Positions 27,997 through 37,505 of a stretch of DNA of 54,309 bases are shown here, one piece after another; within the stretch, counting starts at the first letter, position 1, and each line of letters starts with the position of its first letter. A program made the translations under genes and the position numbers. The stretch is from contig MIAY01000002.1 of assembly GCA_001829315.1 (NCBI GenBank), positions 1 through 54,309 of the forward strand, written 5' to 3'. This stretch comes from Spirochaetes bacterium GWE1_32_154. GTDB lineage: Bacteria > Spirochaetota > GWE2-31-10. The notes under the pieces are model-generated. The model ran no database searches. It saw only the letters and a program-made list of their open reading frames with translations, and had not been told where the DNA came from.

Positions 27997-29270
27997 AATA
28001 TGTATTCACAGGTAAAATTAAGTCAGCAGTGTTTATAGTTTTTTTATTTTTATTAAATATCAGTGCATTTTCTAATTCAAGTTTGCGTGATACTATTATG
28101 GATTTTAATAATAATGTTATTGATTTCAGTGAAACAGGCTTGATGGATAATGTCAGAAGTGGTGAAATTGTACAATTATCGCCTCTTGATTTAAAAGTCG
28201 GCAGTATATTTATTGATGTTGATGGTATTGCAAAGAAAGTTGTACGAATTGAGGAAGTCGGTAATGAGATTATTATTGACACAATTCAACCGGAAATAAG
28301 AGAAGTATTTGAGTTTTATAGAATCCCTGAACAGACAATAAATCTTACAATAGATGACCATCTGCAAATGGACTCCCTTCCACAAGGTTCAGTTATACTT
28401 CAAGACACCAGGGGTGTGGCTGTAAGCAAAACAGTTTCTTTTAGTAAAGAAGTCGGAAATGATGATGTGTCAGTTGAACTGGAGGCTAGAGCAAATCTGG
28501 ATATCACTGCAAGTGTAGGTGCTGAATTACCATATGTAAAAATTGATACCCGTGGTACATGGAAACCCTGGAAATGGAAAATAAAACAATATAACGGATA
28601 TGCAAAAGGTGATTTTACTTATGATTTAGGTCTATTAGGGACACTTACCGTAAAGGCTGAATATGAAAAAGAAATTGATATACCAATCTTTGCATTAACA
28701 ACAGGCCCCGGGATAGATATCGGGGTTGGTCTTGCTTCAAAAACCTCTATCGAAGGAAGTATAACATTAAAAAATGAATTAACATTCAACTTAACCGGTA
28801 ATGTCGGTTTGACATGTGGTTTAGAAGGACTGGGTCCTTTTGCTAAACCAATTAATGTTAAAACTACGGGTTCTACAAATTTCCAAGTAAAAAATGAGCT
28901 TTCACTTAAAGCAGAAGTAGAATTAAAAGAAAAGGTTTATCTGGGATTATGGGTCAAAATGTTTGGTTTTTCAATAGTTGAAGCTGATGCCGGAGGAGGT
29001 CCATATCTTAGTTTTGAAGCTGAAGTAAAAGGGTGGGTAGAGTACAATACTGCAACTAATCCTAAGTTTACAAAAGGATGGAGTGCAAGTGGTTCAGGTG
29101 AAATAGGAGTATTCGCAGAGATCAACGCATCAGCATTTAACGGTGCAGTTGGTGGAGAAGTGTGGTCAACTAAATTTCCGTTTGTTACATTAGAGGCAAG
29201 CACCGGGAGTCCTTCAAAATCGATATTGCCAATAGAACAGCCTAATCTGATATCACCGTATAATTTATAA
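27993..29270 (+). CDS. Exported beta-rich protein of unknown function
   Basis: This 425-residue protein has a signal peptide (about 8-28). The rest is rich in alternating strands (for example KNELTFNLTGNVGLTCGLEG, then LKAEVELKEKVYLGLWVKM), as in secreted or outer-membrane beta proteins. The C-terminus does not end in an aromatic residue. The start is a TTG overlapping the previous stop codon, with AAGGAG seven bases upstream, so translation is coupled. I do not recognise a family. Confidence 0.65.
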   Translation: MKYVFTGKIKSAVFIVFLFLLNISAFSNSSLRDTIMDFNNNVIDFSETGLMDNVRSGEIVQLSPLDLKVGSIFIDVDGIAKKVVRIEEVGNEIIIDTIQPEIREVFEFYRIPEQTINLTIDDHLQMDSLPQGSVILQDTRGVAVSKTVSFSKEVGNDDVSVELEARANLDITASVGAELPYVKIDTRGTWKPWKWKIKQYNGYAKGDFTYDLGLLGTLTVKAEYEKEIDIPIFALTTGPGIDIGVGLASKTSIEGSITLKNELTFNLTGNVGLTCGLEGLGPFAKPINVKTTGSTNFQVKNELSLKAEVELKEKVYLGLWVKMFGFSIVEADAGGGPYLSFEAEVKGWVEYNTATNPKFTKGWSASGSGEIGVFAEINASAFNGAVGGEVWSTKFPFVTLEASTGSPSKSILPIEQPNLISPYNL

Positions 29271-29284
29271 TTAAGAGGGGTCAA

Positions 29285-30406
29285 ATGAATATAAATAAAA
29301 TAATTTTTACGATAACAGCCATTGTATTGATAACGACCGGTTGTGATACAGTAACTCCAACCAATGATGACGGTAGTATTAAGAAAGAAGAAAATACTCC
29401 GGTCAGCGAAAGAGTAAAATCGATGGTTGAAAAATATGTTGAAAGACAATATGATTCCGGGGCACCCGCGTATTCATGGGCATATAATGCAGAAAATGAG
29501 CTGGTTGAATTTAGTGAATACATCTATGATGAATTTGGAAGAAACAGTACAATAAAGTCATATTCCTCAGAACCGGCTTCAGTCGAGTCATCTCTTGGAG
29601 AATATGTATTTACCTTTGAAGATGGAACATATAACATTACAAAATGTGTACTCTATGACAAATCAAAAAATATAATTATGCAGTATGAAGCAACATATAA
29701 TGATAAAGGCAGATATTTAACCTATGTATCACAGGATTCTGATGGTACAGTTTTGGAGAGTAGAGTTTCCACCTATGATGCAAGCGGTGATAATTATCTT
29801 ACAGAAACATATTATGCCGATGTTGCCCGGACAGTTAAGCTTGAAGAATATATTTCCGAGTATGACCCGGTTTTTCCCGGAAGATATATAAGAGAAATGA
29901 GATATATCAATGTAAATGGTGGGACTACACTTTCAGGAGATACAACGAGTGACGACTATAAAAAGTCAGAAAGAACAATAGAATATTTGTTTTCATGGTC
30001 GAAGGGTAATGATAAGATGCATTACTTACAGCAAAGTTTTGATGATTCAGGTGTACTTCTTGACATTATTCAGTACCGGTTTAACGATTTCGGAGACAAA
30101 ATCTCTCGATCATATTTTTCTCACGGGAAACTTCAATCGTACTGGAACTATTCATATAGTGAAAGTTATACGTACCTTTCTGAGTTAACATATTATGATG
30201 AAAATGATGTCATTACAAATCTTATGGCCCAGAGAAAATATACTACTGAAAATGGAGCGAATATGTATGAAAAAATATCATATTCATACGCAAATGTGAA
30301 CTCCGTTGAGGCGCTTGCTTCGACAAGGTCCTTTGATAATGATGGAGTAAATTGGATTAACCCGGCAAAGCTAAAAACACCGGTGAAAAATAATCGATCA
30401 TATTAA
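29285..30406 (+). CDS. Lipoprotein with YD-like repeats
   Basis: This 373-residue lipoprotein has its signal ending ITTGC (Cys20). The body contains repeated YD-like units (VEFSEYIYDEFGRNSTIKSY, QYEATYNDKGRYLTYVSQD, DIIQYRFNDFGDKISRSYF), similar in style to the small lipoprotein at 27523 and to the middle of the next protein. It is not an Rhs toxin, since no core-ending motif or toxin tip is present. GAGGGG precedes the ATG by four bases. The role is unknown. Confidence 0.68.
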   Translation: MNINKIIFTITAIVLITTGCDTVTPTNDDGSIKKEENTPVSERVKSMVEKYVERQYDSGAPAYSWAYNAENELVEFSEYIYDEFGRNSTIKSYSSEPASVESSLGEYVFTFEDGTYNITKCVLYDKSKNIIMQYEATYNDKGRYLTYVSQDSDGTVLESRVSTYDASGDNYLTETYYADVARTVKLEEYISEYDPVFPGRYIREMRYINVNGGTTLSGDTTSDDYKKSERTIEYLFSWSKGNDKMHYLQQSFDDSGVLLDIIQYRFNDFGDKISRSYFSHGKLQSYWNYSYSESYTYLSELTYYDENDVITNLMAQRKYTTENGANMYEKISYSYANVNSVEALASTRSFDNDGVNWINPAKLKTPVKNNRSY

Positions 30407-30443
30407 GCGTTTAAAAGAATTCAAATAACTATGGAGGTTATGA

Positions 30444-33400
30444 ATGAGAAAAATTACTTATATTTTAAGCATAATTGCAATTTTTATGGTATTCGCCTGC
30501 TCGCAGACTGATGAACCTGCTCAATTAAATCCTGTAGATACCAATACCGGTAAAATCAATCCACCGTCTGCAGATACATTATTAGAGAATATGGTGTATG
30601 AGCTTGGGAATAAAATGTTAGCTACGGATACAATTAAAAATTCGAATACAACAAAAGTAGATGTTAACGCTCTTTTAGATTCTGCAAAGACAGAAGCAGA
30701 ACGAAGAGGTTATAAAGTAAGCAGCGATCCCTCAAAAATTATGCCTGCTGTTATCAGTGGTATTACTTCAGGACTTATTAAATCCGATGCATCTTTTGAT
30801 GATAAAGTCAAATTATCAAAAGAGATTGGTGCTTTATACCAGAAAGTTCTTGAAGAACCTTCCTTAAAACTTCCGGCACAAAGTCCTACTACATGGAATC
30901 AGAAAGAAATGACCAGCCAGGTTGCACCGGCTATAGTAGGACCTTTAGCAAACCACCGTGCTGAGGGTATGATGGGAGCTGTCAGCACAAGATCATCTAA
31001 TGGATCAAGATCACTTGAATTAGATGAAATAGATGCAATATTGGCTGCAACCTTGACAGGGTATATATCAGCACTTCCTGTTACAGATACTGCATCAACA
31101 CAGGAGCTTATTGATATTACTATTCAAAGTGGTATGGATAAACTTGCCCGATCCGAGGTAAGTGATTCCACGTTATACAAGACAATTTTAACAAGTACAA
31201 CAGAAGGGCTTGATATTCTTGCTGTAAATGAGACATCACTTAAAAATGATTTAAAAACAATGGTTGTGGATTCGGTAAAATCATCCGGACAAATTATGGA
31301 AGCTCTCAAAATAGATGGGGTATTAAACGATACAACGCTTATTTCAAGTATTAAAACAGATATATCTTCAAATATAAATACCATTACTTCTGATTGGGGA
31401 ACGAATAAAGTAGTAACGGCCGATGCGAACTCTTCCCTTGCCGAAGGCATTGCAGATCCTGTAACTATTCCCGATATGGTTATCAAATATGAAAGACTTG
31501 AAACAGATACAGAAGATGAATTTCTGGTTCTTAAGTTTTCAACAATTACAAAGGTTGAAAAAGAAGAATTCTGGAGAGGTGGTAACGTTACGCTCGATAC
31601 AGTAACGGGTATCGCTACCGGTACGGGTACTCTTGTTGGTGAAGTCCTTTATGCTTATGATGATCTTGGAAATATCATTTCAAAGACATGGAAGTATGGT
31701 GGAACAGTATGGAAAGTTGATGATGGGTTTAAATTTGATGGTCTTAAGATGATCGAAGATACTAATAAAGAGTACATTATATACGATGATCTTGGAAGGG
31801 TTATAGACTATAATGGGTATGCAAAATATGAATATAAGCCGGATGGTTCTTCTCGAAGAAATTACTATGGCGATAATAAAATCCAACTTGGATATATGGA
31901 TTATACTATAGATTATAAAATGGGAACGACGCCAGTTGGATCAGGTTATTACTGGTATGGTAATCATAGTACTATAAAATGGATGAGCTGGTATGATGAT
32001 GATCGATATGATATAGTATCGGGATTATACAGGCTAACATCAAAGGATAAAATTAAAACAATTACCAGTAAAGTTACCGGGTTAGATAAAGATGGAAAAG
32101 TTGTTTACACCGGGGATGAGGCAATGGACTTTAACGACATTGGTAAACTTGTGTCTTTCAGAGGCGGTTTAAAAAATGATGGGACGTCATCAACTGAAAA
32201 TTATTATGACCCTCTTCAACGAATAAAACTATACAGAAGACGGGCATGGGACACTGGTAAGGTTGTATTAGAAACATTCTACACTTACGATAATACCGGT
32301 AATGTTACGGCAGTTACTAAGCATTATGACACAGCAGGTCAAGTATTGTATGAAGCTTATTTTAAACCTGATATGGATGTAATAAATAATGGAGTTTACT
32401 CAGATCCTCGAGATACAATGAGAGCTATACGAACCGGGGTAAAAAATAATACAACTGATCCTTTAACTGTATATCCCGCAGCATACATCATTGGAAGTAT
32501 GTCAGAAAATTTTGCAAAGTTAGAGATAGTTGATGATACAACCCTTACCTATAAATTTACTTATAAAAATTCTATGGTTGCTTGGGAGGGTGGTAATGGC
32601 ACTATTAATTTTAAACTAGCACAAAAAGATAATTGGGACTACGGTCAGTTTGGAGTAGGAAAAAATCCTCTTGAATCAGGTAAAGGTTCTGTTGTTCTCT
32701 CATCAGAGAGTCAAGGTAATATTTCTGTTAATGGTCTTATTGATGGTAAGGATTATACAATAACTGTGACAACTAATGGAATATTGGTAGCGATAAAAAT
32801 TGAGTCTTCAGATGGTTCCGATGTAGTCGATACATCTCTTTTATCAACTGCATATATCATAGGGGATTTAACTGCTAAAGACACTTTTGTTCCACTTACT
32901 AAAATAAGTGATGGCATATTCACTTATACATTTACCTATGCAAACTCCATGGCTTCATGGGGTAACGGTGCAGGGTTGATGAATCTCAAAATTACAGAAC
33001 TTAACAGTTGGGCTGGTGTGATGTTTGGTGCCGGTTTTACGCAGCCGGTAATTGGTAGCGGAAGTGTGGATATTGTAAAGGACTCACAGTCGAATATCAT
33101 TGTAAATGGTCTTTCGGATGGAGTGAGTTACATGGTAACCGTGACGGATGACGGGACAAAGGTATCATTCAAAATTGAACAGGCAGGCGGTACTGATCCG
33201 GTTGTTGATCCGGTTACAGATCCGATTGTTGTAAGCGGGATTTATGGTGAATTAGTTACTGGAGCTCAACCGCTTACAAAAGTTAGTGACGGAGTATATA
33301 CCTTCCAATTCACTTATTCTTCTGCAACAATGAACTCATGGGGAAGCCCTGAAGGTAATGTTGTGTTTAAAGTGCTTGAAAATATGGATTGGACAGGAAG

Positions 33401-33587
33401 TCAGTATGGTGGCGGTACTCCGGTAACTCCCGGCAGTGGAAATGTTGTCCTATCAGAATTAGTCGATCCTGTTTTTGAAAATGATCCTCCAGTAGTACTA
33501 ACCGGTTTAACTGAAGGCGTAGAGTATATTATAACAATCACTACAACAAATGACACTATTTCGTGCACAATTGATACTGTTAAATAG
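30444..33587 (+). CDS. Large multidomain lipoprotein with three tandem C-terminal beta modules
   Basis: This 1047-residue lipoprotein has its signal ending MVFAC (Cys19). Residues 40-340 are mainly helical. Residues 360-670 hold YD-like units (YDDLGNIISKTW, YDDLGRVIDYN, YDNTGNVTAVTKHYD). Three homologous modules follow at about 680-790, 803-915 and 930-1047, each with an FTYxxSMxxWG-like core and a closing (V/L)NGLxDGxxYxxTVT. They recall carbohydrate-binding starch/SusE-type modules, but this is only a likeness. TGGAGG precedes the ATG, and a hairpin ends the operon. It is probably a cell-surface binding protein. Confidence 0.7.
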   Translation: MRKITYILSIIAIFMVFACSQTDEPAQLNPVDTNTGKINPPSADTLLENMVYELGNKMLATDTIKNSNTTKVDVNALLDSAKTEAERRGYKVSSDPSKIMPAVISGITSGLIKSDASFDDKVKLSKEIGALYQKVLEEPSLKLPAQSPTTWNQKEMTSQVAPAIVGPLANHRAEGMMGAVSTRSSNGSRSLELDEIDAILAATLTGYISALPVTDTASTQELIDITIQSGMDKLARSEVSDSTLYKTILTSTTEGLDILAVNETSLKNDLKTMVVDSVKSSGQIMEALKIDGVLNDTTLISSIKTDISSNINTITSDWGTNKVVTADANSSLAEGIADPVTIPDMVIKYERLETDTEDEFLVLKFSTITKVEKEEFWRGGNVTLDTVTGIATGTGTLVGEVLYAYDDLGNIISKTWKYGGTVWKVDDGFKFDGLKMIEDTNKEYIIYDDLGRVIDYNGYAKYEYKPDGSSRRNYYGDNKIQLGYMDYTIDYKMGTTPVGSGYYWYGNHSTIKWMSWYDDDRYDIVSGLYRLTSKDKIKTITSKVTGLDKDGKVVYTGDEAMDFNDIGKLVSFRGGLKNDGTSSTENYYDPLQRIKLYRRRAWDTGKVVLETFYTYDNTGNVTAVTKHYDTAGQVLYEAYFKPDMDVINNGVYSDPRDTMRAIRTGVKNNTTDPLTVYPAAYIIGSMSENFAKLEIVDDTTLTYKFTYKNSMVAWEGGNGTINFKLAQKDNWDYGQFGVGKNPLESGKGSVVLSSESQGNISVNGLIDGKDYTITVTTNGILVAIKIESSDGSDVVDTSLLSTAYIIGDLTAKDTFVPLTKISDGIFTYTFTYANSMASWGNGAGLMNLKITELNSWAGVMFGAGFTQPVIGSGSVDIVKDSQSNIIVNGLSDGVSYMVTVTDDGTKVSFKIEQAGGTDPVVDPVTDPIVVSGIYGELVTGAQPLTKVSDGVYTFQFTYSSATMNSWGSPEGNVVFKVLENMDWTGSQYGGGTPVTPGSGNVVLSELVDPVFENDPPVVLTGLTEGVEYIITITTTNDTISCTIDTVK

Positions 33588-33595
33588 TTTTTTAA

Positions 33596-33624
33596 ATAAG
33601 GCGATTCTTAATGAATCGCCTTAT
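33596..33624 (+). terminator. Hairpin terminating the exported-protein operon
   Basis: ATAAGGCGATTC (33596-33607) pairs perfectly with GAATCGCCTTAT (33613-33624) around a five-base loop, eight bases after the stop codon of the 1047-residue lipoprotein gene. The T run is poor, so termination may be partial. Confidence 0.65.
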
Positions 33625-33676
33625 ATTAAACAAAACATTCGTCCGTACTCGATTCTCTTGTGTAAAGTGCAAAGTA

Positions 33677-33694
33677 AATCTTGTTAACAAGATT
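33677..33694. promoter_or_regulatory. Perfect 18-bp palindrome upstream of a DUF4143 ATPase gene
   Basis: AATCTTGTTAACAAGATT is a perfect inverted repeat centred 65 bases before the ATG at 33751. It is a plausible operator for a dimeric repressor. No clear -35/-10 pair is visible around it. Confidence 0.4.
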
Positions 33695-33750
33695 GTTTTG
33701 TGCTAAACTACATTAGTTTCTTTTTAAGATGAATGTAATGTGGAGCAATT

Positions 33751-34965
33751 ATGAAAATCGCACGATCAGATTATATCAGTAAGATCTTACCCTACATGGA
33801 TAAACCGGTAATAAAAGTTATTACCGGCATGAGACGTGTTGGTAAAAGTACAATTATAAAGACTATTATTGATTATCTGATTAATACCGGAGTTCACGAA
33901 AATAATATTATTTATATAAATAAAGAATCTTTAAAATGGGATTTTATAACAAATTATCATGAACTATATAGTTTCATACTTGATTATTTCAAAAATAATA
34001 ATTCAGAAAAAAAGTATATATTTATTGATGAAGTTCAAGAAATAAAAGAATGGGAACGTGCAGTAAATAGTATTCTTTCTGATTCAATTGCTGACATAAC
34101 AATCACCGGTTCAAATGCACATCTTTTAGCGTCTGATTTAGCGACCTTTTTATCCGGAAGATATATTGAGTTTACGATTTATCCACTTACGTTCAGAGAA
34201 TTTTGTGAGTTCAGAGCTGATAGAAAGAGTGACATCAAAGAAAATTTCCGGCTTTTTCTGCGTTACGGGGGGTTACCCGGTATACATAATTTTGAATTAA
34301 ATGATGAGTTTGTTTTTCAATATCTTAATTCAATTTATAATACGGTTGTTCTTAAAGATGTTGTTTCACGCAATTATATAAAAGAACCGGCACAACTTGA
34401 TTTGATAATCCGGTATATTTTTGATAATTGTGGCAATATAACTACTGCGAAGCGCATATCAGACTATTTTAAAAACCAGAAAATTACTGCAACCATTGAT
34501 AAAGTTATTAATTATCTCAAATACCTTGAAACAGCTTTTCTTATTACAAAAGCTCATCGTTATGACATCAAAGGTTTACGTCAGCTTGAAATTTATGAGA
34601 AATATTATGCCGGTGATATAGGGCTACGACATGGTTTAATCGGGTATAAAGATAATGATGTTAACGGATTAATTGAAAATATTGTATATCTTGAACTTCT
34701 TCAAAGAGGGTATCATGTTCAGGTCGGTAAATTTGATGATCTTGAAATCGATTTTATAGCCGAAAAACAAAATGAAAAAATGTATATTCAGATTGCCTAT
34801 TCACTTTCTGCTCCGGAAACTATAGAAAGAGAATTTAGTGTTCTTGAAAAAATCAATGATAACTATCCGAAATATGTTCTGAGTATGGATGAGTTTCAAT
34901 TGATTAATAGAAACGGGATAAAAAGTATGTATTTATTAGATTATCTTTTGAAAAAAGATAGTTGA
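33751..34965 (+). CDS. AAA-type ATP-binding protein with DUF4143 domain
   Basis: This 404-residue protein has Walker A GMRRVGKST (about 26-34), Walker B YIFIDEVQ, ITGSNAHLL and the DUF4143 C-terminal domain. A PD-(D/E)xK-like tail (LEIDFIAEKQNEKMYIQIAY) is near 330-350. It belongs to the same superfamily as the genes at 22153 and 44065 but to a different subgroup (GMRRVGKS versus GPRQSGKT/GVRQCGKT). TGGAG lies before the ATG. It stands alone, with a palindromic operator candidate upstream. Confidence 0.85.
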   Translation: MKIARSDYISKILPYMDKPVIKVITGMRRVGKSTIIKTIIDYLINTGVHENNIIYINKESLKWDFITNYHELYSFILDYFKNNNSEKKYIFIDEVQEIKEWERAVNSILSDSIADITITGSNAHLLASDLATFLSGRYIEFTIYPLTFREFCEFRADRKSDIKENFRLFLRYGGLPGIHNFELNDEFVFQYLNSIYNTVVLKDVVSRNYIKEPAQLDLIIRYIFDNCGNITTAKRISDYFKNQKITATIDKVINYLKYLETAFLITKAHRYDIKGLRQLEIYEKYYAGDIGLRHGLIGYKDNDVNGLIENIVYLELLQRGYHVQVGKFDDLEIDFIAEKQNEKMYIQIAYSLSAPETIEREFSVLEKINDNYPKYVLSMDEFQLINRNGIKSMYLLDYLLKKDS

Positions 34966-35035
34966 AATTATTTCATAACTTTGTAAAAAAATAAACTATA
35001 ATCATCCTGTATAATAATGACAAAAGGATACAATA

Positions 35036-35860
35036 ATGAAAATTTTATTTATAATCGGATCTTCAAAAAACGGCAATACGACAGAAATTATTAGCTATTT
35101 TAAAAGTAAATTAACCGGTGATTATCAGATTGAGGATTTATATCTTTCTGATTATCCTATTGATTTTTGTATTGGCTGTCACAATTGTATAATGCTTGGA
35201 GAAGAAAAATGTCCACATTACGAAAGTGTTAAAAAGATAGAAGAAAAAATCCTTGAATCTGATATAACGGTTCTTTCTTCTCCCGGTTATATGTTCAGCA
35301 TAACAGGTATTATGAAAAACTTTCTTGATCATGTTGCTTATAATTGTCACAGACCAAAGTATTTCGGGAAAAAGATTTTTTATATTGGAAATTGTACTAA
35401 ATGGCAGAATAATAGTTTAATTACTCCGATGTCAACCTGGGGATCTGCTACCGGTTTTAAAAGTGCAGGTAAACTTTTTGTTGATATATATCCTTTCCCG
35501 CTTACCGATAAAGAACTTGATACTAGAAGAAAGACAATAGAAAAAGGTGTGGTGGAGTTTGAGAAAAACATAAAGAATAATGAGATAAAACCGGATTTCG
35601 GCAGTTTAATGGTTTTTCGGGCTTTCAGGACAATCAGTCAATTAGCACCGGGTATTATGAAAGCGGATAAACAGTATATGGAGAAAATCGGAGCTTATAA
35701 TCCTGAGAAGAAATGGTTTATTGACGTGAAAATTCCATTATTCAAGAGAATAATGGCTGATATAATTGAAAAATCTATGAAGAAATCAATTAATAGTATG
35801 ATTGATAAAGACCGTCTTTCATCTGCAAAATCGGGTATCTTCAGGAATAAACTGATGTAA
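35036..35860 (+). CDS. NADPH-dependent FMN reductase / iron-sulfur flavoprotein-like protein
   Basis: This 274-residue flavodoxin-fold protein has the N-terminal GSSKNGNT phosphate-binding loop. Its cysteine-rich stretch, IDFCIGCHNCIMLGEEKCPH, recalls the cluster-binding motif of iron-sulfur flavoproteins. SSPGYMFSITGIMKNFLDH matches the FMN-binding region of the family. The C-terminal 80 residues are basic and helical. It probably reduces quinones or other acceptors in the cytoplasm. AAAGGA precedes the ATG. Confidence 0.8.
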   Translation: MKILFIIGSSKNGNTTEIISYFKSKLTGDYQIEDLYLSDYPIDFCIGCHNCIMLGEEKCPHYESVKKIEEKILESDITVLSSPGYMFSITGIMKNFLDHVAYNCHRPKYFGKKIFYIGNCTKWQNNSLITPMSTWGSATGFKSAGKLFVDIYPFPLTDKELDTRRKTIEKGVVEFEKNIKNNEIKPDFGSLMVFRAFRTISQLAPGIMKADKQYMEKIGAYNPEKKWFIDVKIPLFKRIMADIIEKSMKKSINSMIDKDRLSSAKSGIFRNKLM

Positions 35861-35875
35861 TAAAACAAATATCAC

Positions 35876-35959
35876 CTGAGCCTCAAGCAAAAATTCGAGA
35901 TAAAAAGAGTATTTTTGCTTGAGGCTCTACTATTTTACTTAATATCTTTAAAATGTCAA
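35876..35959 (-). repeat. Dispersed palindromic repeat, copy B, with promoter-like sequence (candidate small RNA)
   Basis: GAGCCTCAAGCAAAAAT and ATTTTTGCTTGAGGCTC form a perfect 17-bp stem with a loop of about 13 bases. The loop is conserved in copy A at 21973-22023. On the minus strand TTGACA (plus 35954-35959), 16 bases and TAAAAT (plus 35932-35937) lie four bases before the stem. Copy A has a promoter-like sequence at nearly the same distance. This suggests a transcribed hairpin RNA, but no strong terminator T run follows. Confidence 0.5.
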
Positions 35960-35960
35960 T
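35936..35960 (-). repeat. 25-base promoter-like motif, copy 1
   Basis: On the plus strand the motif runs TACTT-N-ATAT-YTTT-RAAA-W-GTCAAT. It recurs at 39908-39932 and 41664-41688 in the same orientation, with two or three differences between copies. On the minus strand it begins with TTGAC, so it carries a -35 box and most of the promoter spacer. Confidence 0.55.
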
Positions 35961-35985
35961 AGAGCCTTTTATAAAAGACTCTATT
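35958..35985 (-). terminator. 28-base near-perfect palindrome after the epimerase-like gene
   Basis: AATAGAG and CTCTATT arms enclose CTTTTATAAAAG, which is itself self-complementary. The only non-Watson-Crick pair is a possible G-T wobble on one strand. It lies eleven bases past the stop codon of the leftward gene and is probably its 3'-end hairpin. Confidence 0.45.
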
Positions 35986-35996
35986 AACTTTTTTTG

Positions 35997-37478
35997 TTAT
36001 CTGATTGAAATCCCTTCAAAATCAACTCTGACTTTATGAAGTTCAGTTCCACCAATTGTAATTACTCCAAGATCGGTTCTTGAAACTTCTGTTCCTTCAA
36101 ATATATATGGTTTAGCAATGAATGTGTTTACATCCGTTTGCGGAACTGCAAAATAAAGTGATAGCGTTTTTTTCTCATAGTGACATCCGTGAATATACAT
36201 AATAAGAGCATGTTCAACCGAGTGAAATCCGTTTTTCCATTCTGATGTTTTCCAACCGGACGTATTTGACGGAGTGCCGTTCGTACCGATATCGCTATAC
36301 ACTTCCTTGTTTGTTTTATCAACAAAGTTAAACCAGTGTTTCGCTGTATTGGACAAAATTTCAGTGTATCTGCCATCTGCCATATTCAGTGTAGCAGTTA
36401 TCTGATCTTCTTCAGACCATATCCACCAGCTGTTGCCCCATTGAGAAGCAGGTTGTGTAAGACTGGTAAATGTATTAGCCCAGCGTTTTTGAGTGTCAAT
36501 ATACGCAAGATCAATAATTTCATGAACATTATCTTTTATCTGATTATTAAGAGTTTCATTACCGGCACGTGAAGCAGTTCTAAGTATCATCCAGTAACTC
36601 TTCAGGGTGTGTCCAAAATCATTATGTCCTCTCGTAAATCTGTTAATATCACCGACTGATCCCCAGAAAATTTTGTCCTTATAAAAATGCTTTATCATTG
36701 CATCAGAGAAAACCCCAAGATCGTTCAAAAACTGTGTTTTGCGCTGCTCTTCAGTAAGAACCGGTTGAACAAGCGTCATGTATGCATTCACCTGATCAAG
36801 AATTGAAACCAGATCATATCCCGGATGAATTGCATCATACTCTGTGCTGAGTGTTACATCAAAACCGTCAATCACGCGGTCATTCGTCTCATCCCAGAAA
36901 GTGCTGAAAATCAGATCACGTGTTTTAAGAACTATGTCCTGTGCATTTTTATTTCTGCTTATAAAGTAATATGCAGCCGGCCCTTGCGCACCATACGATA
37001 TATCCTGTGCAGTTTTTTTCGTATTGGTTGATATCGGATTTCCATTAATATCAAGTTCGGCATGATAACCACCGTATTGTGAATCCCATGCGTTATTAAT
37101 AATGTACTCGGAGCCTTTATGTGCAAGTTCGAGAAGTTTCTCATCTCCTGTCATAAGATATGATATGGCGTATAAAAATGTTTGTCGTGACAACATTCGG
37201 GGGCGACGGTTCGTGTTGCTTGAAACAATTGCGCCTGTTGAATCACGGTTCTGGGTGAAATTACCGACATTGCCGGGACCGAGGGCATTTGTATGTGTCC
37301 AAAATGGTAAAAGATCATCGGTAAGATGCGTATACCATACCGATGAAAGTAAATATGATGAATCAATACTAATAGCAGGTTCTTCAGCTGTTTTAGTGTT
37401 TTCACCACTATTTACACATGAAAATAAAGACAGAATTAAAAATAGCAGATACATTTTAGATGTCATTTTAGTAATCAT
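35997..37478 (-). CDS. N-acylglucosamine 2-epimerase-like (AGE family) lipoprotein
   Basis: This 493-residue lipoprotein has its signal ending LFSC (Cys21). The mature protein resembles the (alpha/alpha)6 barrel of the AGE/cellobiose 2-epimerase superfamily: RMLSRQTFLYAISYL, FGHTLKSYWMIL, WWIWSEEDQITA and GFHSVEHALIMY fit the conserved His/Trp/Glu positions lining the active site. About 80 extra residues follow, probably a beta domain. Extracytoplasmic location is unusual for an epimerase, so it may instead be a glycan-cleaving or binding relative. GGAGG precedes the ATG and a CRP-type site lies upstream. Confidence 0.75.
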   Translation of the reverse strand: MITKMTSKMYLLFLILSLFSCVNSGENTKTAEEPAISIDSSYLLSSVWYTHLTDDLLPFWTHTNALGPGNVGNFTQNRDSTGAIVSSNTNRRPRMLSRQTFLYAISYLMTGDEKLLELAHKGSEYIINNAWDSQYGGYHAELDINGNPISTNTKKTAQDISYGAQGPAAYYFISRNKNAQDIVLKTRDLIFSTFWDETNDRVIDGFDVTLSTEYDAIHPGYDLVSILDQVNAYMTLVQPVLTEEQRKTQFLNDLGVFSDAMIKHFYKDKIFWGSVGDINRFTRGHNDFGHTLKSYWMILRTASRAGNETLNNQIKDNVHEIIDLAYIDTQKRWANTFTSLTQPASQWGNSWWIWSEEDQITATLNMADGRYTEILSNTAKHWFNFVDKTNKEVYSDIGTNGTPSNTSGWKTSEWKNGFHSVEHALIMYIHGCHYEKKTLSLYFAVPQTDVNTFIAKPYIFEGTEVSRTDLGVITIGGTELHKVRVDFEGISIR

Positions 37479-37505
37479 ACAAAACCTCCATTTACTGAAA
37501 ATACT

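Noticed and set aside
27523-33587. Rhs or contact-dependent toxin system suggested by YD-like units
   Set aside because: There is no Rhs core-ending motif, variable toxin tip, immunity gene or secretion partner. The proteins are ordinary-sized lipoproteins.
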